In this document: positions 1 through 6,733 of the stretch, one piece after another | Numbering within the stretch: position 1 is the first letter of the stretch | Layout: every line of letters begins with the position of its first letter | Origin: UBA5972 sp002430125 | Lineage (GTDB): Bacteria > Pseudomonadota > Alphaproteobacteria > Rhodobacterales > Rhodobacteraceae | Length of the DNA: 20,851 nt | Assembly (NCBI GenBank): GCA_937892915.1 | Contig: CALBIC010000134.1 | Coordinates: forward strand, 1 to 20,851 | Reading direction: 5' to 3' | Position numbers and translations under genes: made by a program | Notes under the pieces: generated by a model | Seen by the model: only the letters and a program-made list of their open reading frames with translations | What the model was told of the DNA's origin: nothing | The model's database searches: none

Positions 1-31
1 CAGGGACGTGATTATGTTTCGCGAGAAATCG

Positions 32-631
32 TTAAATTAGCAACACCTGTGTGCCAACCTTTGCCAACTCAAACAATTCAGCGATGTTTTCATTGTAAAG
101 GCCGATGCATCCATTCGATGCCTGCCGCCCGATTTTGCGTGTATCGTTGGTGCCATGAATTCTGTAATACTGCCAGGACAGGTATAAAGCGTGCGTTCCC
201 AAAGGGTTATCTTCGCCTGGACCAACGTAATCTGGCCATTCAGGGTTACGGATTTTCATGTTCGGGGTTGGACGCCATTCCGGCCCGACAACTTTTCGAA
301 CGACCTTGGTGCGGCCAAGGCGGGTCAGCTCGGGGGAAACCGGCACGCTGGTCGGAAAAAGCTTATATGTTTCGCCATCTTCTGACCAAAAATGTAAGGC
401 ACGCGACTTGGTATCCACCAGAATCACGCCATTTTTGCGATTCGAAAAATGCGGTTCCCAGCTTTTCGTTCTGAATGCAGAAATATTGTGTTTGACCGTC
501 TCGTCTATTTCCTGCTCGTGGATGATTTCATCCGCTGCAAACGCAACGCCAGGCAGTGCGCTTGCTGCCAACCCGCCAACTAAAGCGCGACTAAAGTCAC
601 GACGGCTTAGTCGGATATCGTTATTTGCCAT
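32..631 (-). CDS. Tat-exported L,D-transpeptidase (YkuD) family protein
   Basis: Predicted 199-residue periplasmic protein of the YkuD fold, the family that forms 3-3 peptidoglycan crosslinks or attaches proteins to the wall. The N-terminus carries a twin-arginine signal: SRRDF at residues 9-13, a hydrophobic stretch to about residue 30, then AFA-A as a likely cleavage site. Near the C-terminus are HG (159-160) and SNGC (172-175), which match the catalytic His and Cys of the family. After the Cys it reads IGL where many members have IRL, so the usual Arg is missing. I chose the ATG at 631 because it follows a GGGGG ribosome-binding tract and puts the Tat motif near the end; an upstream in-frame start at 691 would add 20 unlikely residues. 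It is divergent from the CAP lipoprotein gene, with about 160 bases between the two starts. Family is confident; the exact reaction is not. Confidence 0.88.
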   Translation of the reverse strand: MANNDIRLSRRDFSRALVGGLAASALPGVAFAADEIIHEQEIDETVKHNISAFRTKSWEPHFSNRKNGVILVDTKSRALHFWSEDGETYKLFPTSVPVSPELTRLGRTKVVRKVVGPEWRPTPNMKIRNPEWPDYVGPGEDNPLGTHALYLSWQYYRIHGTNDTRKIGRQASNGCIGLYNENIAELFELAKVGTQVLLI

Positions 632-790
632 TTGAAAACCCCCAAAGCATAGTCCGGTCTTCAAATTATTGCCAGAAAGCCGCAGTTGCAATTCAAACTC
701 GCGTTATTCTTCGATTAGTTCGCCAAGTGTTTGAAACCGGACACGGAACCAGCTAGGTCTGGCGCAATCTTTTGGGAATCGGCGGAACTG

Positions 791-1288
791 ATGACACGAA
801 TTATAATTGCCTTGTTTATAGCGGCTTTTGCTTTGTCGGCCTGTGATACCGGCCAACAATCTGGCGGTAAGGGGTCCGGCATTTTCCACATCGGTGCGGC
901 CGATGGGGGTAAAATCCAATTCCGCATACTGGATAGTGTCAACGCCCTTAGACAAGCCAGCGGCTTGCAAACGATTGAACTGTCTGCCGAATTGACCGCA
1001 GCAGCGGCGACCCATTCGCGCGACATGTCAATCCAGAATCGGCCTTGGCATTTTGGCTCGGATGGCTCGTCCCCACCTGACCGCGTTGCACGGGCGGGAT
1101 ATGCCGGGCCGATGCTGGGCGAGGCCATCTCGGAAACCTTTGAAAGCGACGTAGCAACGTTAAGCGCCTGGATGGAAAACGACGATACGCGCAGTGTCAT
1201 CTTAGACAATAATGCCCGTTTCATGGGAATCAGTTGGTTTCAAGAAGTGAACGGCAAAATCTGGTGGACGCTGGTTATTGGCGGTTGA
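791..1288 (+). CDS. CAP-domain (SCP/PR-1-like) lipoprotein
   Basis: Predicted 165-residue lipoprotein. The signal peptide MTRIIIALFIAAFALSAC ends in the lipobox LSAC, so Cys18 would be lipidated. The rest is a compact CAP domain: the N-terminal helix contains NALRQASGL, then ATHSRDM (His75), WHFGSDG (His87) and GEAI (Glu111), the residues that line the conserved CAP cavity. The C-terminus has the usual beta strand (GKIWWTLVIGG). Bacterial CAP proteins are secreted or envelope-bound; their biochemical roles are mostly unknown. The ATG at 791 is preferred over the in-frame ATG at 731 because it starts directly at the signal peptide and has a GGCGGA-type site upstream. It lies between two YkuD-family genes, which suggests an envelope role (inference). 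Confidence 0.85.
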   Translation: MTRIIIALFIAAFALSACDTGQQSGGKGSGIFHIGAADGGKIQFRILDSVNALRQASGLQTIELSAELTAAAATHSRDMSIQNRPWHFGSDGSSPPDRVARAGYAGPMLGEAISETFESDVATLSAWMENDDTRSVILDNNARFMGISWFQEVNGKIWWTLVIGG

Positions 1289-1328
1289 TCGGTCTTTGAC
1301 GAATCAGATCTTTGGTAACGCAGCGGTT

Positions 1329-1826
1329 TTACGGGAAAATATCAACCGGCGTGCCTTGCTGGACCATTGAATAAACCGTTTCCATTTCCTTGTTGGTAAC
1401 GGAAATGCATCCGAACGTCCAATCCACCTTTTTGCGATCCCGCCACAGTTTCGGGCCGCCATGGATAAAGATATCGCCACCGGGGTTTTTTCCGGCTTTG
1501 CGCGCAACTGCCTTATCCTGATCGTTCGGATAGTTAATCCCAAGACTTAAATAGAATTCCGAGTTTGGATTTCGCCGGTTGATAAAATACCGCCCTTCGG
1601 GGGTTTTACCGTCACCCTGTTCCTGTTTATGGCCTGTCGGGGCAAAACCCAGATCAAACTTGTAAGCCTTCAGCACCTTGTCGTTGTGCATCAGGTACAT
1701 GTTACGCTCGGACTTTTTCACCACGATGCGGGTAACTTCGGGGCCGTCATATCGCTTGAACTTGGAACAGGCATTCAGGCCGAACGCCAGCGTCAGGATT
1801 ACAACGAACCGCAATATTGCCTGCAT
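1329..1826 (-). CDS. L,D-transpeptidase (YkuD/ErfK) family lipoprotein
   Basis: Predicted 165-residue envelope protein. It starts with a lipoprotein signal (lipobox LNAC, Cys20) and continues as a YkuD domain: GDGKTPEG (71-78), HGG (122-124) and TFGCISVTN (137-145), giving His122 and Cys140 as the catalytic pair. The residue two after the Cys is Ser rather than the Arg of many L,D-transpeptidases, so transpeptidase versus hydrolase or other thiol chemistry is open. I chose the ATG at 1826: it starts at the signal peptide and has AAAAAGGG upstream, whereas the longer frame to 2090 runs antisense into the HMG-CoA reductase gene. Its start is about 150 bases from the divergent HMG-CoA reductase gene. 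Confidence 0.86.
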   Translation of the reverse strand: MQAILRFVVILTLAFGLNACSKFKRYDGPEVTRIVVKKSERNMYLMHNDKVLKAYKFDLGFAPTGHKQEQGDGKTPEGRYFINRRNPNSEFYLSLGINYPNDQDKAVARKAGKNPGGDIFIHGGPKLWRDRKKVDWTFGCISVTNKEMETVYSMVQQGTPVDIFP

Positions 1827-1979
1827 GACATGCCCTTTTTGATCATAGGATTCTGCAACCATTCTAGCCCATTCAGATGATTCCAGCCAGAGTCTTCGAT
1901 TTGCGGTCCAATGGCCCTCTGTTGCTTGACATTTGCCGGCTTGAAGGCCTGTGATTGCGGCAAAACGAAAGGATACAAA

Positions 1980-3224
1980 ATGGGTAGTTCCCGATTGCCG
2001 GGGTTTCACAACCTTGACCGGCTGGCGCGTCTGCGTACCGTCGCCGAGGCCGCAAATCTGTCGCCTGACGATGTCGCGCGTTTCGCGCATGCCTCAGCAC
2101 CTGAAGGATCGTTGGCAGATCATCTTTCCGAAAACGTGATCGGCATCATGTCCGTGCCCTTGGGGGTTGCGACCAATCTGGTTGTCGATGGTCAGGACGT
2201 TCTGGTGCCGATGGCCACCGAGGAAAGCAGCGTGATTGCCGCTGTGTGCAATGGCGCCAAGGCCTGTCGCGATGCCGGCGGGATTGTCACCTCGGCTGAC
2301 GATCCGAGGATGATCGCGCAGGTGCAGGTGGTGGGGCTCAGTGACCCACAAGGCGCGCGGGCGGTTTTGTTCGCGCATAAGGCCGAAATCAGTGCGATCT
2401 GCGACGGGTGCGATCCGGTGCTGGTGCGGCTTGGCGGCGGCTTTCGTGATATCGACGTGCGGGTGGTTTCGGGCATGGTAATCCTGCACCTGATCATTGA
2501 TGTACGCGACGCGATGGGCGCAAACACGGTCAACACGATGGCCGAGGCTTTGGCCCCAAAGGTTGAACACTGGACCGGCGGCAAAGTGGGCTTGCGCATC
2601 CTGTCCAATCTGGCGGACCGGCGTCTGGTGCGGGCGCGGGCGGTCTGGCCTGCCGCCGTTATTGGCGCGGATGTGGTTGACGGGATGCTGTCGGCCTATG
2701 CCTTTGCCGCGGCCGATCCTTACCGCGCGGCGACCCATAACAAGGGCATCATGAACGGCATCAGCGCCGTTGGGTTGGCGACCGGCAACGACACCCGCGC
2801 GTTGGAGGCGGGGGCGCATGCTTTCGCCGCTGTCGGGGGCTATGGGCCGCTGACCAAATGGGGCAAAACGGCCGAGGGCGACCTGTCCGGCGTGATCGAA
2901 CTGCCGATGCCGGTGGGCATTGTCGGCGGGGCGACGCGGGCGCATCCGACCGCACAGATGTGCCTGAAGATCATGGGGGCCACGACGGCAGACCGACTGG
3001 CGCGGGTGATGGCAGCCGTGGGGCTGGTGCAAAACTTTTCCGCGATGCGCGCACTGGCAACCGAGGGCATCCAGCGCGGCCATATGGGCCTGCACGCGCG
3101 CAACGTGGCGGTATCCGTGGGGGCGGTTGGCGACGAGGTTGACGCGGTCGCGTCCGTCATGGTTGGCCAGAAAACGGTACGCGAGGATATCGCCCGCGAG
3201 ATTCTGGCAGAGATCAGGGGGTGA
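1980..3224 (+). CDS. mvaA: Hydroxymethylglutaryl-CoA reductase, class II (degradative type)
   Basis: 414 residues, close to the length of the Pseudomonas mevalonii enzyme (EC 1.1.1.88/1.1.1.34). It interconverts HMG-CoA and mevalonate using NAD(P)(H). Class II signatures are intact: ENVIG (51-55), PMATEES with the catalytic Glu (81 or 82), the nucleotide-binding DAMGANTVNT (177-186), NKG with Lys255, GNDTRALEAG with Asp271, and GHMGLHARN with His372. The start at 1980 has AAAGGA eight bases upstream; in-frame codons before it encode nothing family-like. No other mevalonate-pathway gene (HMG-CoA synthase or lyase, mevalonate kinase, idi) is in the window, so direction (mevalonate catabolism or isoprenoid synthesis) cannot be decided from context. 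Third codon positions are strongly GC-rich, which produces a long meaningless open frame on the opposite strand. Confidence 0.93.
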   Translation: MGSSRLPGFHNLDRLARLRTVAEAANLSPDDVARFAHASAPEGSLADHLSENVIGIMSVPLGVATNLVVDGQDVLVPMATEESSVIAAVCNGAKACRDAGGIVTSADDPRMIAQVQVVGLSDPQGARAVLFAHKAEISAICDGCDPVLVRLGGGFRDIDVRVVSGMVILHLIIDVRDAMGANTVNTMAEALAPKVEHWTGGKVGLRILSNLADRRLVRARAVWPAAVIGADVVDGMLSAYAFAAADPYRAATHNKGIMNGISAVGLATGNDTRALEAGAHAFAAVGGYGPLTKWGKTAEGDLSGVIELPMPVGIVGGATRAHPTAQMCLKIMGATTADRLARVMAAVGLVQNFSAMRALATEGIQRGHMGLHARNVAVSVGAVGDEVDAVASVMVGQKTVREDIAREILAEIRG

Positions 3225-3317
3225 GCGTGGTGGATGGTGGTGGTAGAGGGGTCGGTGTAGGGGGTGGCGAAACGGAAGTAGCGATTGGAGGAGATTTTGT
3301 GGGTGGTTTGAGGGGGG

Positions 3318-3497
3318 ATGATGCTCTTTTTGAGTAATATTTTCCGACAAAATTCGAGCCAAAAAGTTTCAAAAGTATGTGACCCCAGACCGAGCGCTGT
3401 TGATGGTGATTCCAAATTTGGAACAAAAGCCCTTAAAGGGGATGTTGACGCTATACAGGAAATTATTCAACGGTTTGTAATGGTTAGAGTGAATTAG
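3318..3497 (+). CDS. Possible small protein, 58-59 residues, unknown
   Basis: An ATG-ATG pair at 3318/3321 follows GAGGGG, and the frame runs to TAG at 3495-3497. The product begins MMLFLSNIFRQNSSQK and ends in an amphipathic-looking stretch (DVDAIQEIIQRFVMVRVN). For the ATG at 3321 the GAGG is about seven bases upstream, a good ribosome-binding distance. Against it: third codon positions are AT-rich compared with flanking genes, there is no recognisable domain, and the start sits at the edge of the G-rich tract, so the apparent ribosome site may be chance. It could be an acquired or young gene, or noise. Confidence 0.33.
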   Translation: MMLFLSNIFRQNSSQKVSKVCDPRPSAVDGDSKFGTKALKGDVDAIQEIIQRFVMVRVN

Positions 3498-3621
3498 AAA
3501 GTGACTTGACAGGCTAATATTTCGATCTAACCGCCTGAAAGTGTTGCATAAACCTTTCTTAAAGCATCAGAATTGTCTTGACGGCGTGGCCTGCTACATG
3601 TCACTAATTAAGTGTTGAACT

Positions 3622-3710
3622 TGTGCTTGTTAGGCACATTGAATATGCGGCAGGCCGCTGCCGGAGCCAACTAGAGCGCGGTGTTTGCGGCACCGCGCGA
3701 CCAGTTCCGG
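3622..3710 (+). ncRNA. Candidate structured RNA (three consecutive hairpins)
   Basis: Seen directly: TGTGC/GCACA (3622-3626 with 3634-3638, 7-base loop), CGGCAG/CTGCCG (3648-3653 with 3658-3663, 4-base loop) and GCGCGGTG/CACCGCGC (3676-3683 with 3691-3698, 7-base loop). The third helix can be extended outward by ACT/AGT (3670-3672 with 3703-3705) and CCGGA/TCCGG (3661-3665 with 3706-3710), giving a 16-pair hairpin. The CCGGA arm shares three bases with the second hairpin, so the two folds compete. A TTGACG lies at 3578, about 40 bases upstream, with only a poor -10. Orientation is uncertain since the stems work on either strand, and no poly-U terminator follows. I do not recognise it as SRP RNA, 6S or tmRNA. 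Confidence 0.35.
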
Positions 3711-3832
3711 AAGATTACCGATTCTAACCGTATGAAATCAACGGATTTATTCACTAATTTGACACATTTTGTAGTTGACAGATCTTTAACCCCTATAGGT
3801 GGTGAATGCATTATGGCATTAACCTAACCCCC

Positions 3833-4981
3833 TCACCTAACCTTCTCCCGCCGCCCCCGTTCCGTCTCGCTCTTCAACTGACCACAGGCGGCCATGATGT
3901 CTTCGCCCCTCGGGCGGCGGACGGGTGAGGCGAAGCCTGCGGCGTTTACAATATCGCCAAACGCGTGGATGCGGTTGTTGCTGCTGCGCTCGTACGGCGC
4001 GCCAGGCCATTCGTTGAAGGGGATCAGGTTGATCTTCGCCGGGATGTCGCCGATCAGGTCGACCAGGCGGCGGGCGTCCTCGTCTGAATCGTTGATACCT
4101 TTCAGCATCACGTATTCAAAGGTGATACGTTCCGAGTTTGACAGGCGGGGGTAGGTGCGCAAGGCGGCCAGCAGCGCCTGAATATTCCAACGTTTGTTGA
4201 TCGGGACAAGGGTGTCGCGCACCGCGTCGGTGGTGGCGTGAAACGATATGGCGATCATGCAGCCGATCTCGTCGCCGGCCCTTGCGATTTCCGGGACCAC
4301 GCCGCTGGTGGACAGGGTGATGCGGCGGCGCGACAGGGATATGCCTTCGGGGTCCATCGCGATTTTCATCGCATCGCGGACGTTGTCGAAATTGTACAAC
4401 GGCTCGCCCATGCCCATCAGCACGATATTGCTGACAAGGCGCTTTTCGCCCGGCAGAATGTCCCATTCTTCCAGATCATCACGCGCGATCAGGATTTGGC
4501 CGACGATTTCAGCGGTGGTCAGGTTGCGCACCAGTTTTTGGGTGCCTGTGTGGCAGAACGTACAGCTTAGGGTGCAGCCGACCTGCGACGAAACACACAG
4601 GGTGCCGCGGTCTTCTTCGGGGATGTAAACCACCTCGACCTCGTGACCGCCATTGATGCGGATCAGGTATTTGCGGGTGCCGTCAGTTGAGACTTGTTTG
4701 GTGACGATCTGCGGGCGGGTAACGGTAAAGTTTTCAGCCAGCAGAACGCGATAATCTTTGGAAAGGTTGGTCATGTGCGCGAAATTCGACACACCCTTTT
4801 GATAGATCCAGCCCCACACTTGGCCGACGCGCATTTTCGCCTGCTTTTCAGGTGTTCCGGCTGCGATCAACGCCTCGAGCAATTGCGGGCGCGTCAGACC
4901 CACAAGATTCTGCTTGTCCGCAGGCGCTTCTTTGCGCGGAACGGTCAGCAGATCGGGGGTGATGGGGGCGGATGTGGTCAT
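3833..4981 (-). CDS. rlmN: 23S rRNA (adenine2503-C2)-methyltransferase, radical SAM
   Basis: 382 residues. RlmN methylates C2 of A2503 in 23S rRNA (and A37 in some tRNAs) by radical SAM chemistry. The cluster motif CTLSCTFC gives Cys136, Cys140 and Cys143. GTLCVSS supplies Cys129 and MAACGQL supplies Cys366, matching the two further cysteines of the methyl-transfer mechanism (E. coli Cys118 and Cys355). GMGEPLYNFDNV and LSTSGVVP are typical SAM-binding segments. I prefer the ATG at 4981, which has AGG about nine bases upstream, over the in-frame TTG at 4999, which has no ribosome site. The gene stands alone on this strand; the region upstream holds gene remnants. Confidence 0.96.
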   Translation of the reverse strand: MTTSAPITPDLLTVPRKEAPADKQNLVGLTRPQLLEALIAAGTPEKQAKMRVGQVWGWIYQKGVSNFAHMTNLSKDYRVLLAENFTVTRPQIVTKQVSTDGTRKYLIRINGGHEVEVVYIPEEDRGTLCVSSQVGCTLSCTFCHTGTQKLVRNLTTAEIVGQILIARDDLEEWDILPGEKRLVSNIVLMGMGEPLYNFDNVRDAMKIAMDPEGISLSRRRITLSTSGVVPEIARAGDEIGCMIAISFHATTDAVRDTLVPINKRWNIQALLAALRTYPRLSNSERITFEYVMLKGINDSDEDARRLVDLIGDIPAKINLIPFNEWPGAPYERSSNNRIHAFGDIVNAAGFASPVRRPRGEDIMAACGQLKSETERGRREKVR

Positions 4982-5048
4982 AGGGTGCCTGTCGGTCAAT
5001 CAAGACCGGCGTCATACAGGGTTTTGGGGCAAATGCCAAAGAAATCGG

Positions 5049-5704
5049 CTAGGGCGCTTGGCGGTCGATGAATTCCAGCTGAGCGTTGACGATTGTCTGA
5101 AAGGTTGGATCGGACGGCAGGGGAATGTGGTTGTTGCTGTCAACCTCCAGGAATTCGGCACCCGGAATGCTGGCGGCAATCAGGCGACCCTGGGCCACTG
5201 GATTAAGCGATTCGTTGCGGGCATGGATCACCAGCGTCGGTGTCTTAACCAGTGGCAAGTAGTCGTCCCTGACATCCAAGTGGTCGATGGCCTGTCGGAT
5301 TGCGACGACGTTTTCAGGTGTAGCCGAGGTAAGCTGGATGTCGACAAGGCTGGCAAGTTCGTCATGCGCGGCATCCGGGCAAAACAGCGAGGTAAAAGCG
5401 GTCATAAAAGCGCTTTGCGGTTTTCCCCAGCCGGTGCGTACCAACGTAATCAGGCTGCAGCCTCTTCGCTGGACGCCGGGTCGCGCAGGGCGCGACCAAT
5501 TGCGGCGCCGCCATAAAGAACCAGTCTGCTGACCCGATCCGGGTATTTGGCGGCAACGTAAATGGAAATTGGAACACCTTGCGAAGTGCCGACGAGCGGA
5601 AATCTGTCCAGTCCAGCAGCGTCCGCCACTGCGATCAAGTCACTTCCATAGGGCTTCCTCAAGCGCAACGTTTCGTTTCCCGGCAAATTGAGGTCAGGCA
5701 TCAA
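5049..5704 (-). pseudogene. Alpha/beta hydrolase, 5'-truncated and frameshifted
   Basis: Two adjoining frames together make the C-terminal two-thirds of an alpha/beta hydrolase of the kind often joined to cyclase or LuxR-type regulators. Frame one (5704 to 5450) has DLIAVADAAGLDRFPLVG, the nucleophile elbow GTSQG and YPDRVSRLVLYGG, and stops at TGA 5450-5452. Frame two (about 5458 to 5049) continues directly as LITLVRTGWG, then PTLVIHARNESLNP and SNNHIPLP. Restoring one base near 5450-5458 joins them as EEAAA-LITLVRTGWG, so a single-base deletion is the simplest explanation. The catalytic acid, normally Asp after HARG, appears as Glu; the His (SNNH) is kept. The N-terminal core with the oxyanion segment is missing: homology ends near 5704 with no ribosome site. 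Almost certainly non-functional. Confidence 0.75.
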
Positions 5705-5979
5705 ACAAAAGGAAAACCCAAATTACCAACACATCCGCATATAAAACCCTGCCCGGAGGATCGATCGACTACGCGTATTATGACAAAAAAGCCCGAGCAA
5801 TCCGCGGCGTGGATGCTATCCGGTATCTGAAGGCCTGTCCGTCCTGGGCCGATGGGTTCGGCTTTGACGCCAGCAGTCTTCGCCGGGCGATCCCCAGCCA
5901 ACGGTCGCTGATCCTTGGACTGATGTTGCCGATAGCTGCAGCTGCGGTGCGCGGATTGTTTTCATCGCCTGAAGTATAA
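5692..5979 (+). pseudogene. Open frame of unknown family without a normal start; possible gene remnant
   Basis: A frame open from 5692 to TAA at 5977-5979 looks coding from about 5761: GC-rich third positions and a coherent product beginning IDYAYYDKKARAIRG, ending with a hydrophobic helix (SLILGLMLPIAAAAVRGLF). The opening resembles small Rhodobacterales proteins that start with an acidic/aromatic xDYxYY..ARxxR helix (recollection, not a search). There is no ATG, GTG or TTG before a GTG at 5809. GGAGG at 5756-5760 looks like a ribosome site but is followed by ATCGATC, with no start codon at the right place. It could use CTG (5749) or another rare codon, or be a gene whose start was lost at the junction with the truncated hydrolase on the other strand. 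Confidence 0.33.
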
Positions 5980-5993
5980 TTTTCGGTGGGACT

Positions 5994-6015
5994 AAAGGGG
6001 CGTCACTCCCCCTTT
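5994..6015. terminator. Possible bidirectional hairpin between gene ends
   Basis: AAAGGGG (5994-6000) pairs with CCCCTTT (6009-6015) over an 8-base loop. It sits between the end of the plus-strand open frame (5979) and the end of the IalB-family gene on the minus strand (6023). There is no long U-tract on either side, so termination is only suggested. Confidence 0.35.
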
Positions 6016-6022
6016 GGGTCGT

Positions 6023-6559
6023 TTACTGCCCGCCGCTGCAGCGTTTCTGCGCTTCTTCTAATGCGGCCGTAAACCCGAGCAACGAAAACGTATCCTCGGT
6101 TTTTGTGCCACGCGAAGACACGCCAGTTAGGGTCGCAGCGGCACCGCGTTTAAGCGACGTGATGATTTTGCTGTCCTCGTCTGCCGAAGCAGGCCAAGCC
6201 CATTCTCCGTCAACAAACAACTCGAAACTGGCGGAACCGATTGTCATATTCACGGTCGTACCCTCATTGAACGGATATCCACCCGTGAAGGATAATTCAC
6301 CCAGAACATCGGTGCCGGGACGAAATGAAACAAACAGCAGGATATTGCCACGATTGACGGCAACAACTTTGTCGTCACGCGTATTTACCGCGCTTTTGGG
6401 CGCCGAGACGATCCAGCATTCTGTCGGGTTGTCTTCGACAAACACACTCCAATCGGTTTTGGCATCGACGCGATTTGTGGAGTCCTGCGCCAGAACGGTT
6501 GTTGCAAAGCTAAAAACGGCTGCAACGCTGCCAACAGTCAGTACCACCCAATTTCTCAT
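6023..6559 (-). CDS. Invasion-associated locus B (IalB) family secreted protein
   Basis: 178 residues. A signal peptide ends near residue 24-25 (VLAQ), then comes the IalB-type domain: WSVFVEDNPTECWIVSAP, NILLFVSFRPG, GELSFTGGYPFNEGTTVNMTIGSASFELFVDGEWAWP and SLKRGAAATLTGVSSRGTKTEDTFSLLGF. Two cysteines (ECW and the C-terminal KRC) may form a disulfide. The name comes from Bartonella, but the family is widespread in free-living alphaproteobacteria where its job is unknown, so no invasion role should be read into it. The ATG at 6559 follows AGAGG about ten bases upstream. It is divergent from the asparaginase gene across 174 bases in which I see no clear promoter. Confidence 0.87.
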   Translation of the reverse strand: MRNWVVLTVGSVAAVFSFATTVLAQDSTNRVDAKTDWSVFVEDNPTECWIVSAPKSAVNTRDDKVVAVNRGNILLFVSFRPGTDVLGELSFTGGYPFNEGTTVNMTIGSASFELFVDGEWAWPASADEDSKIITSLKRGAAATLTGVSSRGTKTEDTFSLLGFTAALEEAQKRCSGGQ

Positions 6560-6733
6560 TGTTAATCTGCCTCTTTCGTGCGGTTTACGGTTCGTTTATT
6601 CGAAACTCTGGACACTCTGGCCGTTATACGACTACGTGGCATGAAGTCTAACGCAGTTTCGCCGATTTTCCAGCCAATTCGCGGTTTTCCGCGCAAACTT
6701 GAGTCTGAGATAACAAATTGAACGGAGTTTCCA

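Larger units (their letters stand above)
3225..3832. other. 608-base stretch without a long gene, between converging mvaA and rlmN
   Basis: The first 100 bases are strongly G-rich on the plus strand (repeated GGTGG and runs of 4-6 G). Then comes a short ORF (3318-3497), a perfect 14-base palindrome TTCCAAATTTGGAA at 3410-3423 inside that ORF, and three consecutive hairpins at 3622-3710. TTGAC occurs five times on the plus strand (3445, 3506, 3578, 3759, 3775), but none has a convincing -10 box. A weak hairpin (AATGC/GCATT around 3807-3822) lies just beyond rlmN; it has no U-tract. No IS ends or tRNA were found. Confidence 0.6.

Noticed and set aside
2094..3362. A 422-codon open frame on the minus strand
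   Set aside because: It is the antisense shadow of the HMG-CoA reductase gene, whose high GC third positions remove stops; the product is low-complexity His/Pro/Arg-rich with no domain.
3366..3390. Possible IS end or transposon remnant near the sequence AAAAGTATGTGACCCC
   Set aside because: No matching inverted copy, no target duplication and no transposase in the window.
3661..3725. Bacterial SRP RNA, because of the GTTCCGGAAG segment
   Set aside because: The conserved SRP apical loop sequence and its pairing partners are absent.
3445..3780. Five TTGAC sequences on the plus strand as promoters
   Set aside because: None has a convincing -10 at 16-18 bases; two TTGACA copies (3759 and 3775) point into the converging rlmN gene.
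5701..5901. A 66-codon minus-strand frame upstream of the hydrolase remnant as its missing N-terminus
   Set aside because: Its product has no alpha/beta hydrolase features, and the opposite strand has the coding-like codon pattern.
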